From NCBI GenBank assembly GCA_013407085.1, contig JACCGJ010000338.1:22635-86634 (forward strand): DNA of 64,000 nucleotides. Reading direction: 5' to 3'. Position numbers and translations under genes: made by a program. The notes under the pieces are model-generated. The model searched no databases, was not told the DNA's origin, and saw nothing but the letters and a program-made list of their open reading frames with translations. Each line of letters begins with the position of its first letter. Position 1 is the first letter of the stretch. Of this stretch, positions 1 through 11,007 are shown piece by piece. This DNA is from Atriophallophorus winterbourni (lineage: Eukaryota > Platyhelminthes > Trematoda > Plagiorchiida > Microphallidae).

Positions 1-193
1 CAATACTACGGTCGTATGGAAAACGGTCACTGTCATCACTATTAAAGCCCAGTTGCTCCAAACATGGATATATGATCGGTCATTGATATTGAGCTTTGAT
101 TTCCGAGCTGCCCCTACTAGTAACCTTTCCAAAGTCGGCGCAGCGCGTCTTCCAGGCTGGTGTCCCCGCGATCAGATATCGCAAAGGCTAGTT

Positions 194-600
194 GCGCTTC
201 AGGATATGTCCCGAAACCGTGTTCAACGCGGTCTTTTGCTAAGCATCTTCTTGGAGTGTTTGCTTAACCTTGTATGTTGTCAAGCGGAGTGACGAGAAAA
301 GCTTGTTATGATGCATGACAGTGAAAGCCGCAAGGAAGCTGCCATGCTGATGTCGCTCTACTTGTTCACGAAACTTGTTTGAATGCATGTTCCATTCGAG
401 GTGTAGGCACCTCTACCCAGTTTGTTTGTGCTTACTCTTCTATAGATTCCGTAGCTATTTAAGTCCCACCCTTCCCCATCTTTTAGGATTTTACTTTTTC
501 ATGGTTGTGTGGTAGTTAAGCATTCGGTACGCGCTACCGGTGTAATGCTGTCTGTGATGATGATGATGCCCCCTTTTGTCTTTACTGGTTATAGTCATCC
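194..600. repeat. Direct repeat unit 1, retroposon-like, TGATGATGATG tail
   Basis: This unit is repeated about 550 bp downstream (747-1110) at high similarity; the shared part includes the words AGCATCTTCTTGG, TGCCATG.TGATGTCGCTC and GTAGGCACCTCTACCCAG. It ends in a short TGATGATGATG run after GCTACCGGTGTAATGCTGT, the sort of simple tail seen at 3' ends of RTE-type LINEs and their derivatives. No conserved reading frame is visible. The family assignment is inference; a 3' UTR of a non-LTR element or a SINE are both possible. Confidence 0.55.
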
Positions 601-746
601 GATCGTCTAATTGATATCTCTTTTGGCTGATTATTGACCGGTTTCGTTTCTTCTCTGTTCCACGTCAGCTTTTCTCAGCTATGGGCTACTCGTAGGCTGA
701 TCTCGACCTTTCTCAAAATGTACTTCTCTCGTAGTTGTTGGTTACG

Positions 747-1110
747 CTTCAGGATACGTTTCGAAAGCCTTTTCAGTGGTGGTCTTGCATTAAGCATCTT
801 CTTGGTGCGTTTGCTTAACCTTGTATGTTGTCAAGTGGAGTGACGAGAAAAGCTTATTATGATGCATGACAGTGAAAGCCGCAAGGAAGCTGCCATGTTG
901 ATGTCGCTCTACTCGTTCACGAAACTTGTTTGAATGCATGTTCCATTTGAGGTGTAGGCACCTCTACCCAGTTTGTTTGTGTTTACTCTTCTATAGAATC
1001 TGTAACTATTTAGGTCCCGCTTTCCCTCATATTTTACGATTTCTTCGTGCTACCGGTGTAATGCTGTTCTTGATGATGATGATGACGAAAACTTTAATCG
1101 TCATAAAGTG
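747..1110. repeat. Direct repeat unit 2, same family as 194-600
   Basis: Second copy in the same orientation. It again ends at a GATGATGATGATGA run, but lacks about 30 bp present before the tail in unit 1. The two copies are separated by about 150 bp of unrelated sequence, so they look like independent insertions or a local duplication rather than a satellite. Confidence 0.55.
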
Positions 1111-1604
1111 TCTAGTGCGTTATCGAGACTCTTCTGAACTTTGCTTAATATTTTTCCGAGAATGTCTGATGAATCATTTTCTGTGCTCACAGAAACCGCA
1201 AGATATGAACGGCTGGATCTACAGTTATTTTGTGTGTGTATTTTTCTTCACAACTTATGGCAAATTATTGACCAGTTAGATCGAAACTTGACCCGAATCA
1301 ACACTTCCGCTACGATCTACCCCACCTCCTAAAAAATTGTTTTTTGTTTATCCGCATCATATATATTTAGTCCGCTTGAGCCAAAAACCACAATGACCAA
1401 GTCTACGCTAGTCGCTATGGTATCAATAGAGGTCATCTATGTTGACCTATTGTGTCGTACTTTTAAGGTCGTCATCACGTTGTGCAGAAGCTGTGTTCAC
1501 GGTCGGCCTCTGTGTGATTTGAGTCATCACATAGTGTCTGTGCACTCTTATTAGTTATCTCGCGTTCTGTTGTTGGTCTTTTTGGTTTATCGGAGCGCTG
1601 AATT

Positions 1605-2010
1605 CCTTAAGACTGGTAAACGAAGTTATACTTGAATACCACTGTTACATAGGGTTAGAACGACGAACCACGATGTTCAAACACAAAGTGTTGCTCACAG
1701 CCCCCGCACTTACGCTCCACTACCGGTTTCTGGCTGTTTGCCGTCATCAGGTGGAAATAGTAAGATTGGGTTCAGTGAGCCTTGAAACAGTGGATTAAAG
1801 GTAAACAAGGTTATACTTCTATGCCAACTGTTATATAGGGTTCGTACAACGAACCACGATGTTCAAACACAGAATCACAAAGTGATTCTTGGTCAAGCAC
1901 TCGAGGCGCTTATGGATGACCAGAGTACAGTGTTGCTCACACACCCCGCACTTAGACACCACACACCGATTTCTGGCTGTTTACTGTCTTCACGTGTGTA
2001 AGTGTGAGCA
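1605..2010 (-). repeat. Hammerhead retrozyme-like tandem dimer
   Basis: Two head-to-tail units, the first shortened by an internal deletion, with landmarks CCACTGTTA, AACGAACCACGATGTTCAAACAC, GTGTTGCTCAC and TTTCTGGCTGTTT. The minus strand of unit 1 carries a complete hammerhead core (1717-1754). The equivalent site in unit 2 (near 1965-2000) has lost the CUGAUGA box. The same unit recurs at 16.0, 25.7, 29.3, 50.2, 53.4, 59.5 and 61.6 kb. Confidence 0.7.
1717..1754 (-). ncRNA. Type-I hammerhead ribozyme motif, minimal stem III
   Basis: Read on the minus strand: stem I CCAC, core CTGATGA, stem II GGC/GCC around AAACA, core GAA, stem III ACCGGT, cleavage residue A, stem I GTGG. All invariant core bases (CUGANGA, GAA, A15.1-U16.1) are present. 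The weak point is the first stem II position, C opposite A instead of G-C. Two-base-pair stem III versions are known from Penelope-like elements and animal retrozymes. Confidence 0.65.
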
Positions 2011-2165
2011 ACACAATACTTTGATCATTAAGCCTGGTGTTTTTCTGCGGTTTCAAGGGTATTAAGTGTTTCAGATGATATGATTTCACACATCGGACAA
2101 AATGCTAGGCTATCGCCTTGTTGCATCAAGGTATTCGGTGTTAAACCTCGACCGGATTCGAACCG

Positions 2166-3815
2166 TTAAGCTCTCGATTGAAAGACACATTCTAGCCACT
2201 GTATCCCATTGTCTGTCTGTTGTTGGCCTCCTTCGCTCGATGTCAACCATGAAGGTACATCACAATCGCATGAATTTTCATGTTCTACAGCTTTTCGGAT
2301 TACTAAACAGTTCGATTCGGGGGGAACTATCTCTCCCACAGCGCTTGCAACGATAGGCAGAACTCGGTCATCGGGCGTCAGTTGCACGCCGGCGGCGTGA
2401 TATGCGACTGTATCTACTCCTCCCCAGCTTGCAGACTACGCTTTACACAATGCCTCCAATGTGAGCGATCAAGAGCAAGTTCTTCCCAGGTTGCGGGGTC
2501 AATGTCAAGAGCTTTCATATCTCTTTTGCAAACATCTTTGTACCGCAAGTGCGGTCTGCCCAATGGTAGACTTCCTAATTGCAACTCACCATAGAGTAGA
2601 TCTTTCGGAATACGACCATTTTCCATTCTATAGACATGACGAAGCCACCGCAAGCGGCGCTGACGTAGTAGGGTGAACATGCTCTGTAGACCAGCTTTTG
2701 ACAGCACTTCAGCATTACTCACTTTGTTCATCCACGATATGTTCTAGATTCGACGGATGCTTCGTAGATATAATGCATTCAGCTTCCGTTCGTGTCTTGC
2801 GTGGGTGGTCCAGGTTTCACGGCCGTACAGTAAAGCATTTAGTACAAACACGCTGTATACCATCGTATTTGTCTTTACAGTCAGCTTGCGGTTACCCCAA
2901 ACACGAAATTTCAATCGGGACAAAATGACAGCTACTCTGCTAATCCGCTTATCAATCTCCGTGTCTAGCGAGAGGTTATCCGCAATGGTTGAACTAAGAT
3001 ATGTGAAATGATGTACTGGTTCAAGCTGACAGTTTCCAACAGTTATGATGGGAGGCGATACAGTCCCTCGGCCAAGGACTTTGGCCTTGCTCATGCTGAT
3101 TGTTAGCCCAAAGTCTTTGCGTGCCGACGAAAAACAGTCCATTAGCGACTGGAGGTGTTCTTGGGAGTGAGCAATAATGGGCAAACAACAGGTCACGGAT
3201 GAGCATATCCCGTTTGTGCTAAGAACCGGTTTTGGTTGAAAAGCTTGCCATCACTTCGCGTGCGTAGGTAAATGCCTGCTGTACTCGCCCTAAAAGCATG
3301 CTACAGAAGCAGAGCACAGAAAATGCTGAACAGCGTGGGAGCAAGATCACACCCTTGTTTGACGCCTCGGCGAATTTCAACGGCTTCTGAAGTGAAACCG
3401 TTTAAATGAGCTGCGCCCTTCATACCAGAGTGGATGGAAATAACGAGTTTGAGCAGTCTTAGAGCGCTGTCTATCAGATCAAGCATTTTGAAAAGACCAT
3501 CCCTGCTGGCGTTGTCGAATGCCTTCGTTAAATCAATAAAAACAGCGTATAATGGCATACGCTGTTCCCGACACTTTTCTTGAAGTTGTCTCAGGGAGAA
3601 GATCATGTCAACGGTTGATCTTCCCCTGTGGAAGCCACATTGAGATTCGGAGTAAACTCTATCACCTAAAACCTGTAGCCGAATCTGTAAGACTTTAACA
3701 AACAAATTGCCTACAACATTCAGAAGGGAGATTTCTCTGTAGTTGTGGCAATCGCCTCTGTACATCTCAAGCACATCAAGCTTTCTTGCCCTTCCCCCGA
3801 CGCTTTGCATGATGA
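2166..3815 (-). pseudogene. Broken non-LTR retrotransposon, RT and 3' end (LINE family A)
   Basis: Minus-strand reverse transcriptase remnant in at least three frames. Frame one (3810-3301) holds the RT palm with FIDLTKAFD and RRGVKQGCDLAPTLF. Frame two (3196-2744) holds the thumb, with TYLSSTI and LNALLYGRETWT. Frame three (2731-2414) holds LRQRRLRWLRHVYRM and GRP.LRYKDVCKRDMKAL. The catalytic FADD box near 3200 has been lost (it reads LLFAHYC), so the copy is dead. The tail (2400-2166) recurs alone or with parts of this ORF at 12.4, 14.3, 27.9, 30.6, 52.5 and 54.7 kb. Upstream parts including the endonuclease are missing, as usual for 5'-truncated LINE copies. The clade is probably RTE-like, but I cannot fix it by eye. 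Confidence 0.85.
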
Positions 3816-4780
3816 CAGTTTAGATTAATAATCTTTTCCACAATGTTTACAGCTCTATGCACTACCGCGTGTATTTTGTTAGATGTTTGTGTGATGTCGG
3901 CTTAACAATTAGCAGCAGCCTTCACTCATCCCCAAACTGAGGTTAAAGCTCTACGATATGCCCCCGAAGTGAGCACGGTCATTCTTTAAGTGACGTGGAA
4001 TCGTTTCTGTTACAAACGTCGTTTTCCACATGTAAATCTTTCGTGTCCGTCAGTGTGAGGATGTTTTGTGCACTAGTATTCCAGGATGTATCGTTTCACA
4101 CGTGAGTAACGCGTATTCCACCCGTTTCTTAGTTCGACAAATTCAAAACAACAATTTCGATGTTATACGGTAATGTAATTAGCAACAATTACAACAACAA
4201 TAATTATACAAACCTCAACTGTATAGGAACGTACAGCAAACAGTGGAGACAAAATACTCCAGAATCAATTCAATTCAAATGCAAACAAGTTCAATGACGA
4301 CCAAAAATGTCGTCCAAATTTCCGTAACAATAAAATTGACACCCAAAGTGGCGTCCAAGTTCAAGCAACATACCAGAGCTCAAAATGGCACCGAAATTCA
4401 ATCACAAAGCAGACAATGGCCGAAACGAACGATTAAAACAAATAATTGATCAAAGGCGTGTAAAGAAAAGATTTACAATAGCAAGTTTTTAATAACAAAA
4501 GGAATGTTTTCCATCAAATACCACGTAAATATAAAATACCAGCAAATATAATCAACAAATTTTAGAGTCCGTAAATTAATTTAAAGATGAAGGAAAAGGA
4601 AGAATTTCATAAAGCTGCCTCTAAGCTTAGGTGGTTCCTTGGGAATTAGATTTACTGACTTGTCGTCCACACTACAGAAGGCTTTCAATCAGCCTCTAAA
4701 GCTGCTGCTTATCGACAGTGTAATTAGCGTCAAACAATGTAACATATTACTCCACTCACTGGACAGAGTGTAGTGCTTCT
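3816..4780. other. No gene seen
   Basis: AT-rich sequence with an A-rich patch (4160-4560). I see no conserved coding signal, tRNA or recognisable repeat. Confidence 0.5.
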
Positions 4781-5005
4781 GTATGAATGGAAGCACAAGC
4801 CTGTTCCAGGCAAAGTGCCGCATAGTCAGGGACTGTGATACTGTCAGGTTGCCCAGGCCTTGACAGACGAGAAAGGAAAATAGAAATAGAAATGACAGTG
4901 AGACTCCAGCGTGCAGCTCACTACCGGTGGCCAATCAAGTTAGCACGATGTTTGCCGCACAGTACAAAAGTACCGTACGATTGCAATTCCGTGCTTCTGT
5001 ACTTT
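4781..5005 (+). repeat. Family X dispersed repeat, long form
   Basis: Core starts with TATGAA..GAAGCACAAGCCTG and ends GATACTGTCAGGTTGCCCAG. About 140 bp follow with landmarks GTGAGACTCCAGCGTGCAGC, CCAATCAA, TTAGCACGATG and GTACGATTGCA. The same long form recurs at 6.85, 10.04 and 14.62 kb. The core contains two short hairpins: GCCTG..CAGGC and CAGTC..GACTG. No tRNA or 5S promoter boxes are evident. Confidence 0.6.
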
Positions 5006-5039
5006 CCGGGTCACACCGTGCTAAATTGATTTACCTACG

Positions 5040-5155
5040 ATACTGAACTGCACGCTGGGTTCTCACTGCAATTCTCCCTGGGCAACCTCACAGTATCTCA
5101 TCATACGCACAGTTTCTAATTGCGCGGCACTTTGCATGGATCCAGGCTTCTTATT
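5040..5155 (-). repeat. Family X repeat, partial
   Basis: Reverse-orientation copy with CTGGGCAACCTCACAGTATCTCA and GCACTTTGCATGGATCCAGGCTT. It keeps a piece of the long-form arm next to the core. It sits 35 bp from the forward copy at 4781-5005, forming an inverted pair. Confidence 0.55.
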
Positions 5156-5329
5156 TTATTATCATCGTCAGAGTGCTAGGATGTCGGCTTTGTTTTTTCG
5201 ACATTCGTTGGTGCTTGTGTATGATCAATGAGCACATTTTCTCAATGTTCAACTACAGTGAAGTTTTTTTAATCACTGCCTCGAACCCTACCCTATTGTT
5301 TCTCAACCGTTTTGCTTTGCTTTGCTCAG

Positions 5330-5635
5330 GTGGCGACAGCGTGGAATTGTTCACGGATCTACCCGCGGACACCAGTGACCAACCTGTATTTCCCAACCAC
5401 AACGACTACCTCACAGGCGGTATGTATGAAGTCATCAGACGGGAATCCGGCGACCATATTCAGCCTACGCTTGTCTCTGACCAAGAATCGTATGTCTCAA
5501 CCTGCTTTACTGATTCCACGGTGGAATACCCAGATGACTCGGATGATGAGTCGTCAACTGTTCCGATTACAACACCGAGTCCCACGCTTTCCTCCATTCT
5601 CAAGTGCAATGACAGGTCGATCAGTACTTTATCAG
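5330..5635 (+). CDS. Candidate internal exon, acidic/Ser-rich, SILK PP1-docking motif
   Basis: A 306-nt open block bounded by a good acceptor (TTTGCTTTGCTCAG ending at 5329) and a good donor (ATCAG|GTAGGC at 5636). Both borders are phase 1. The translation is hydrophilic and acidic (EYPDDSDDESS), followed by a Pro/Thr stretch and SSILKC; SILK lies at 5593-5604. [GS]IL[RK] is a known docking motif for protein phosphatase 1, usually N-terminal to an RVxF motif. The exon at 10541-11007 carries RVRF, and its phase fits this donor. I do not recognise the gene. The upstream open frame to 5173 is probably intron. Coding status is inference from splice sites and composition. Confidence 0.4.
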
Positions 5636-5698
5636 GTAGGCACGATCGCCCAGCACTCTGAGCATCCATCTCCTATCTATTTTCTTTCTCATATCTGT

Positions 5699-5793
5699 CT
5701 AGGCCTGGGCAACCTGACAGTATCTTAGCCCACGTGCAGTCTCTGACTGTGCGGAACTTTGCCTGGATCAGGCTTGTGCTTTCATACCATACC
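5699..5793 (-). repeat. Family X repeat, core only
   Basis: Near-consensus core in reverse: GCCTGGGCAACCTGACAG through CAGGCTTGTGCTTTCATACC. It lies about 65 bp after the donor of the candidate exon, inside the inferred intron. Confidence 0.6.
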
Positions 5794-5796
5794 ATC

Positions 5797-6840
5797 CACA
5801 AGCATTGCTGAGAAGGTTGAGTGAACTTGTTTTCCCCGTTTTCTATTTGTCGTCTAATCGATATTGTTGCAGAAAATCGATTTCTATTTTCTCGCTCTTG
5901 GTTTCGCATTCTCTGTTTTTTGCCGACAAGACAAACCCGAAAGCGGTTTCTGAACTTGGCGAATAGCCACACGCCTCCGTTACATATTAGTAAACCCAGG
6001 CAGCTCATTTGTAACCGGTTCAAATACGAGTGAGTAATTTCTTGGTGTCGAGAAGCCTGTGCGCACAGAGTTTATGTGATGGCTGACGAAAATCGATCAC
6101 ATTGACTTCGCCGTTTGACCCAGGTTTGCTGTACAACCGGCATTGATGTCGATACCAAGATGACTATGCACACTAATCACGATCGTTTCTGCGTTAAGGT
6201 GATTGAGTAGAACCTTCGCTTTGACCTTTCTGGTCGCGTACAGCACATGTTGCAATTTCGGTCAAGTTTTTCAGCCGTGCTCCGTTTGAGACTTGTGGAA
6301 AGTAAGCACAACCCGGTTTTTTTTAATCAAAACCAATGTTAGTTATTTGTTACAAAGCGGAACATGTCGGCTATGGACGTCGACGGCTATAGGATGAATT
6401 TCCCCCTCTTAAGGGTTGTTTTTCGCTGTTCCGGAATTCTATCTTGTTCATCAACAGAAATGTGACTTCTTTCGCGTACACCGGTTTTCAGAAGTGTTCA
6501 CACTCACAAAGCGTATGTCACGGAAGCCCCTTGTACTAGTTGACTTGCTAAAATTATGATATGTTGTTTCATTACGCGCCCGAGCTCTATCTGGCTGACA
6601 TATCCTGTTCTTGCATTTTCATATCTTTATCTGCCTGTTGTAGCGATTGATGTTTCTTAGGACGGCGCGCAACAAAACCCATAAAATGGTTGTTGTCGGT
6701 TTGTCAAATATTCAGTGATATGCGCAGCTCGGAAAGTATATACTTTAAACGAATGTGTCGCCTGCTTAATTGAGTTTATAGCGACACCGTGGAAGTGATG
6801 CTGTTCGACCGACTAAGGCATATAACTGTGGAAAGGGTTG
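5797..6840. other. No gene seen
   Basis: Unique-looking sequence inside the inferred 5.6-10.5 kb intron. No protein motif or repeat recognised. Confidence 0.4.
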
Positions 6841-6846
6841 TGTACG

Positions 6847-7062
6847 TATGCATGAAAGCATAACCCTGATAGAGGCAGTGTCGCACACTGGTAGACACTG
6901 GCACGTGTCAGGTTGCCACTTGCTAGATGGATATGAGAATGAAAATTGAATAGCAATGACCGTGGGAATCCAGCATGTTTTAGCGTGCAACTCATCAGTT
7001 TAGCACGGTGTTAGCCGCTCTGCTCAAAAGTACTGCACGATTGCCCCTCCGTGCAATCTGGA
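6847..7062 (+). repeat. Family X repeat, diverged long form
   Basis: Diverged copy: ATGAAAGCATAACCCTGATAG, CGTGTCAGGTTGCC, then TTTAGCACGGTGTTAGCCGC and TACTGCACGATTGC. Long-form order is preserved, so the long form is one unit and not a chance neighbour of the core. Confidence 0.5.
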
Positions 7063-7483
7063 GATTGGTAATCCAGTTTCATCTGCATACCGTCATGTGA
7101 CACGGTATGGAGTCTCAGCTGATCCTGCGCTTGCAATATATTTCCGACCGATGGAGACCAATTACAACCACTAAATGGGGTGATTTCACTGCCGTAGGTA
7201 GGCGATAATGACTCCCTACTGAACCGTGATCATGATATTCACTTTGTATAAAATTTGCATGGTTGGTTGGCCCCACCTCGATTGATTGCACTTTTTGTGG
7301 TGTACTACCATGGGCCTCAAAGATAGCTGGATTCAACCCGTCCAACAGCTGTTACCGTGTGCTGTACTGTGTTCACAAGTTAAATAATCTCTTTATTTTC
7401 AGCCTTTCTTTTTTCATTCGAGTTCTTCCACGACTGGACGATTATGACTTTTACACCCTTGCGGAACACTACTATAACAGCTG

Positions 7484-7578
7484 TCTGTCAAGGCCTGGGA
7501 AACCTGACAGTATCTCAGCCCACGTGCAGTCTATGACTATGTGGCATTTTGCCTGGATAATGCTTGTGTTTTCATTCA
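7484..7578 (-). repeat. Family X repeat, core
   Basis: Reverse core with AGGCCTGGGAAACCTGACAG, CCCACGTGCAGTC and TTTTGCCTGGATAATGCTTG. Confidence 0.55.
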
Positions 7579-8640
7579 TTACTATGACAACCCGCCATCT
7601 CGTATATATCCGTCTTGTTAGTAGCGTAGAACTCACCGCAGTCTTTTTATTGCCTTCTCTACTGCATAGTACTTTGAATGACTCCATGCACGTGCTCATG
7701 TACATACTATATCTTCAAAGTGTTGATAATACCTTTGAATCTCCTTTACTGGTGTCGTTTGAGGTCATCTTTGAGACCCCGTGTTTTACCGCGATGAAAT
7801 TTATATCCTACGTTATCTTCAAATGTAGGTTTAGCGAGAACTGTCCCCATACGAATCTGCTCTAAAAGTTACCGTTACGCTTACATCCGGTTCGATCCTG
7901 TGTAACTTGCTTACTGGCCACTCGTCTGAGAGTATCACAATGTATGCTTGACACATCTCTCCAAGAGCGCTCACCCTAGCTGCTTAACTCTTTTTTAATT
8001 ACTCTTCTAAACTTAGCTCATGGATCGTTACACTCTCGATAGTTCGATTGATCTCTCTTTTGGATATTTCGCTAAAACATTCCAACCTCATTCCATCTCA
8101 ACACGATGGCGGCTTGTGGACAGCTCTTCGTGTGGGTTATTGTATTCTACTACCCAAGTGCACACACACACGAAAATCTCGGTATGCTACCACAATGTTC
8201 GATGGCATTGTTTTGGTGGATGTTTTTGTACTTGTGTGTGCAGGTCGTTTGATTCACAGTGGTCAGAGAGAAGTAAAACAACGCGTGCTATATACAGAAC
8301 CCTGAGTGGATACTATTTAATTAACCTAGGTCACTTTTTTCGAATCCTGACTGGGACTTTTGACGCGTATGCTACGCCCTGACTAGTTTATTTTTGTTCA
8401 CTTGTGTCGATAAAAAACGAGAGTAGTCGTTGCGGGTCTGTACTTATCTTTACGCCCTTCTGCATAATCCCCTGTCGCCGTTTAATGATCACACATCAGA
8501 GAGCCTCGATAATTACTTTTACTTTTGTGCGACTATCTCCTTCTGGAGGATGAGTCGGCTTCAATGAAGGTTCTTGGGAATTTGGGTACAAAGCGGCGTC
8601 GCCAGCACCACTCGGCGTTTGTTTGAGTCAGCTTCTCTAG
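7579..8640. other. No gene seen
   Basis: A short CA run near 8160 and otherwise unique sequence. Open frames here have no recognisable motifs. Confidence 0.4.
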
Positions 8641-9183
8641 CCTTTGCACAACCAAGTGCGACCTGCAAGACAGCAGGGATTTGCCAGAAACAGGTGGTGT
8701 GCACCAACTAACCGTCTACCAGACTCTGTTCCAGGTTTTCCCTCAGGGTTTTCTCCCGAAGCCTTTCCCGCGATCGGGTATCCCGCAAGGCAGCGGAGGT
8801 TGAAAATCAGGGTTTTCCTTCCCTTAGATTTAATGCCCTCCCAGGCTAACGAGCTACATCTGCCAAAGCAAACTGGTTTTCAGGCGCCAGTCACTCGCCC
8901 TCGCCCCTTCTCCGAGGCAGTTCCGCCGGGCTCGGGGAGCCACTCGTGCAGGCCAGAAGCTGGACTTGTTTGTCAGAGGCTATTTGAGACGCATTTTATT
9001 GACAGTGGGTGCTTATCCCCACTGCCACCCCCGGCTGTGACAACCTTTGGAACCTCGATAATTCATCGTGCTCCGGGTAACTGGATCTCAATCGTCCCAC
9101 TGAACAATCGGAGCTATAGAAAAAGCATCAGGGGTTGCTTTGACAGAGGTTTTCAATGCATCGTGTGCGGTAGACTTCCATAG
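8641..9183 (+). CDS. Possible exon or long chance ORF, unknown
   Basis: A 180-codon open frame in a locally GC-rich block, preceded by an acceptor-like CAGCTTCTCTAG. The translation is rich in Pro, Arg and Gly with no domain I recognise. Its frame cannot follow the donor at 5636, because a stop appears within about 25 codons, so it is not part of that gene by simple splicing. It may be a skipped or separate exon, or simply open by GC content. Confidence 0.22.
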   Translation, partial: PLHNQVRPARQQGFARNRWCAPTNRLPDSVPGFPSGFSPEAFPAIGYPARQRRLKIRVFLPLDLMPSQANELHLPKQTGFQAPVTRPRPFSEAVPPGSGSHSCRPEAGLVCQRLFETHFIDSGCLSPLPPPAVTTFGTSIIHRAPGNWISIVPLNNRSYRKSIRGCFDRGFQCIVCGRLP

Positions 9184-9556
9184 GCAATTGGGCGGCTTGG
9201 CAGTCGCTTGTTAATTTCTTGCCATGTAGTCACAGTGCCTTGCTTAAGAAATCGCGGTCTGCGGTGAGTTTTATTGCTTGCACTGTGCACTCTGACATTT
9301 CGGCTGACTGTGGGCCTTGGTCTTCGTTACACTAGCAAACGTCATCTGAATCTATGGATGCCACTTGTTCAAAGTTCCCAATGAACATATTATAAAACTT
9401 AATGATTACTGCATGTTTTTTAAACTTTGTGCTTTTATGAAGCATATGTCTTTTCACCCTATCACGTTACTGCTGTCCATGGTTCAATTCGCTCATTTCA
9501 TGGGCGACACTTGTCCTTAGAACTGGTACATTGCCAGCCATCGTCCGGTTCTGTAC

Positions 9557-9640
9557 GCTGTCAACCTGGCAGTATCTTAGTCCACGTGCAGTCTCTGACT
9601 ATGCGGCACTTTGCCTGGATCAGGCTTTGCTTTCATACCA
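9557..9640 (-). repeat. Family X repeat, core
   Basis: Reverse core: GTCAACCTGGCAGTATCTTAG, TGCGGCACTTTGCCTGGATC, GCTTTGCTTTCATACC. Confidence 0.55.
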
Positions 9641-9724
9641 TCTGTACCCGATGACTTGGAATCATACGAATGTGCCATACTTCAGTACTACGCACCAACG
9701 CTATTGAGGTGCATGCGCAAACAC

Positions 9725-9850
9725 GCTGGTGTCTCACTGTCATTTTCCCTCACGTCTCTTTACATGAGGGAAACCTGACTCCATCTGGGCCTACACGCAT
9801 TCTCAGGGGTGGCGCGGCACTTTACCAAGATTCAGGCTTGTGATTTAATA
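9725..9850 (-). repeat. Family X repeat, diverged
   Basis: Reverse copy with part of the long arm (GTGTCTCACTGTCATTTTCC), then GAAACCTGACTCCATCT and GCGCGGCACTTTACC. More mutated than its neighbours. Confidence 0.45.
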
Positions 9851-10041
9851 CACACGCATTCTCATATTTCTAATCAACTTATATGACTTGGGAAATATAG
9901 CTTCCTCCGCCATTTGGTTTCTATATGTGTTGGAAGAAACCTCTCAGCTCGGCCTGGAATTTTCTCTTGTTACTAGGATTGCGTCTCCTTTCATCATCGC
10001 AGTATATCCAAGTATACAAACAGATTGGTATGATATGATGG

Positions 10042-10262
10042 TATGAAAGCACAAGCCTGATCCAGGCAAAGTGCTGCACGTGGGCTGAGATACTGTCAGG
10101 TTGCCCAGGCCTAGACAAATATGAGGAAGGAAAAAGAACAGGAAATGGTAGTGAGACTCCAGTGTCTTTCAGCATACAGCTCACTACCGTTGACCAATCA
10201 ATTTAGCACGATGTTAGGCGTACAGCACAGAAATGCTGCACGATTGCACATCCATGCACACG
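10042..10262 (+). repeat. Family X repeat, long form
   Basis: Good long copy: TATGAAAGCACAAGCCTGAT through GCCCAGGCCTAGAC, then GTGAGACTCCAGTGTCTTTC, GACCAATCAATTTAGCACG and GCTGCACGATTGCAC. It aligns along its length with 4781-5005. Confidence 0.6.
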
Positions 10263-10540
10263 GATTACCTGATTGTCAGTTTGTACAAGGTGACCCAATA
10301 AGAATACCTGCGTCCGACTTAAATGAAACCTTTGTTCTCGTATTGTTTTTTGTCATTCACGATGCACCCATCCGATCTTCCTGTTCTCACCCGAGTGTCG
10401 CAACCAGCACAAGGTCCGTGGTACAGTGACAATGCAGGCAATTTACAATGCAGGCAATTTATGTGGTGTCTAACAGATTGCTGTATTGCCCTGTGATTCA
10501 CGTGCGTCATTCTGATCCATCTTTTTCCCCCGACGGACAG

Positions 10541-11007
10541 ACGGTGAGCCACCGAAATGCATCCGGAAACGCGTCCGCTTCTCCCTGAGTTCCGATCACC
10601 CGCCCCCTGCGTTGGAGGACCAATACGGCGGTCGGAGCAATCGGAAACGCTTGCTCGATTTCGCACGTCGGCGACAACGTCTTTCGAACGGTGAACACGA
10701 TGAGGCGTTGGCATTCGATTCCGGGTTGCGATATCTGATCCGCGCCCCGTTCTCGCTGCTAGACGGACCGGTCCAAAGATTTTCCACTCCCTTTCGTTGT
10801 TTCTTATTCCAGTTTTTCGTGTTTTGCTTCTCATTGACTTTGTTCACAGTGATCGTGTGTGCATGCCTTTTGAAATGTTCCGACGAAGTTTCTAATCCCA
10901 CCAGTCTCCATCTACCCATTCCATTCGTGAAACTATCCACCCTGAAACCCATTTGTCGTTGCGTCATGGAACACATCAGCAGCTTGAGGAGACTGGCGAA
11001 ATCTTGA
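10541..11007 (+). CDS. Candidate terminal exon: basic RVRF segment, then a transmembrane helix
   Basis: Begins after an acceptor-like tract (TTTTTCCCCCGACGGACAG ending at 10540) with two bases that complete the phase-1 donor of the 5330-5635 exon. The open frame runs to a stop at 11007. It encodes IRKRVRFSL (RVRF at 10570-10581), a second basic cluster (GRSNRKRLLDFARRRQR), then a very hydrophobic stretch of about 28 residues around FFVFCFSLTLFTVIVC (about 10792-10878), and a short tail. In the spliced product SILK and RVRF would be 20 residues apart, the order known in PP1-binding proteins. The family is not recognised. An intron retained before the hydrophobic part, with chance read-through, is the main alternative. 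Confidence 0.35.

Noticed and set aside
10319..10834. 171-residue minus-strand ORF opposite the RVRF exon
   Set aside because: Low-complexity Arg/Ser composition from antisense reading; splice sites and the hydrophobic helix favour the plus strand.
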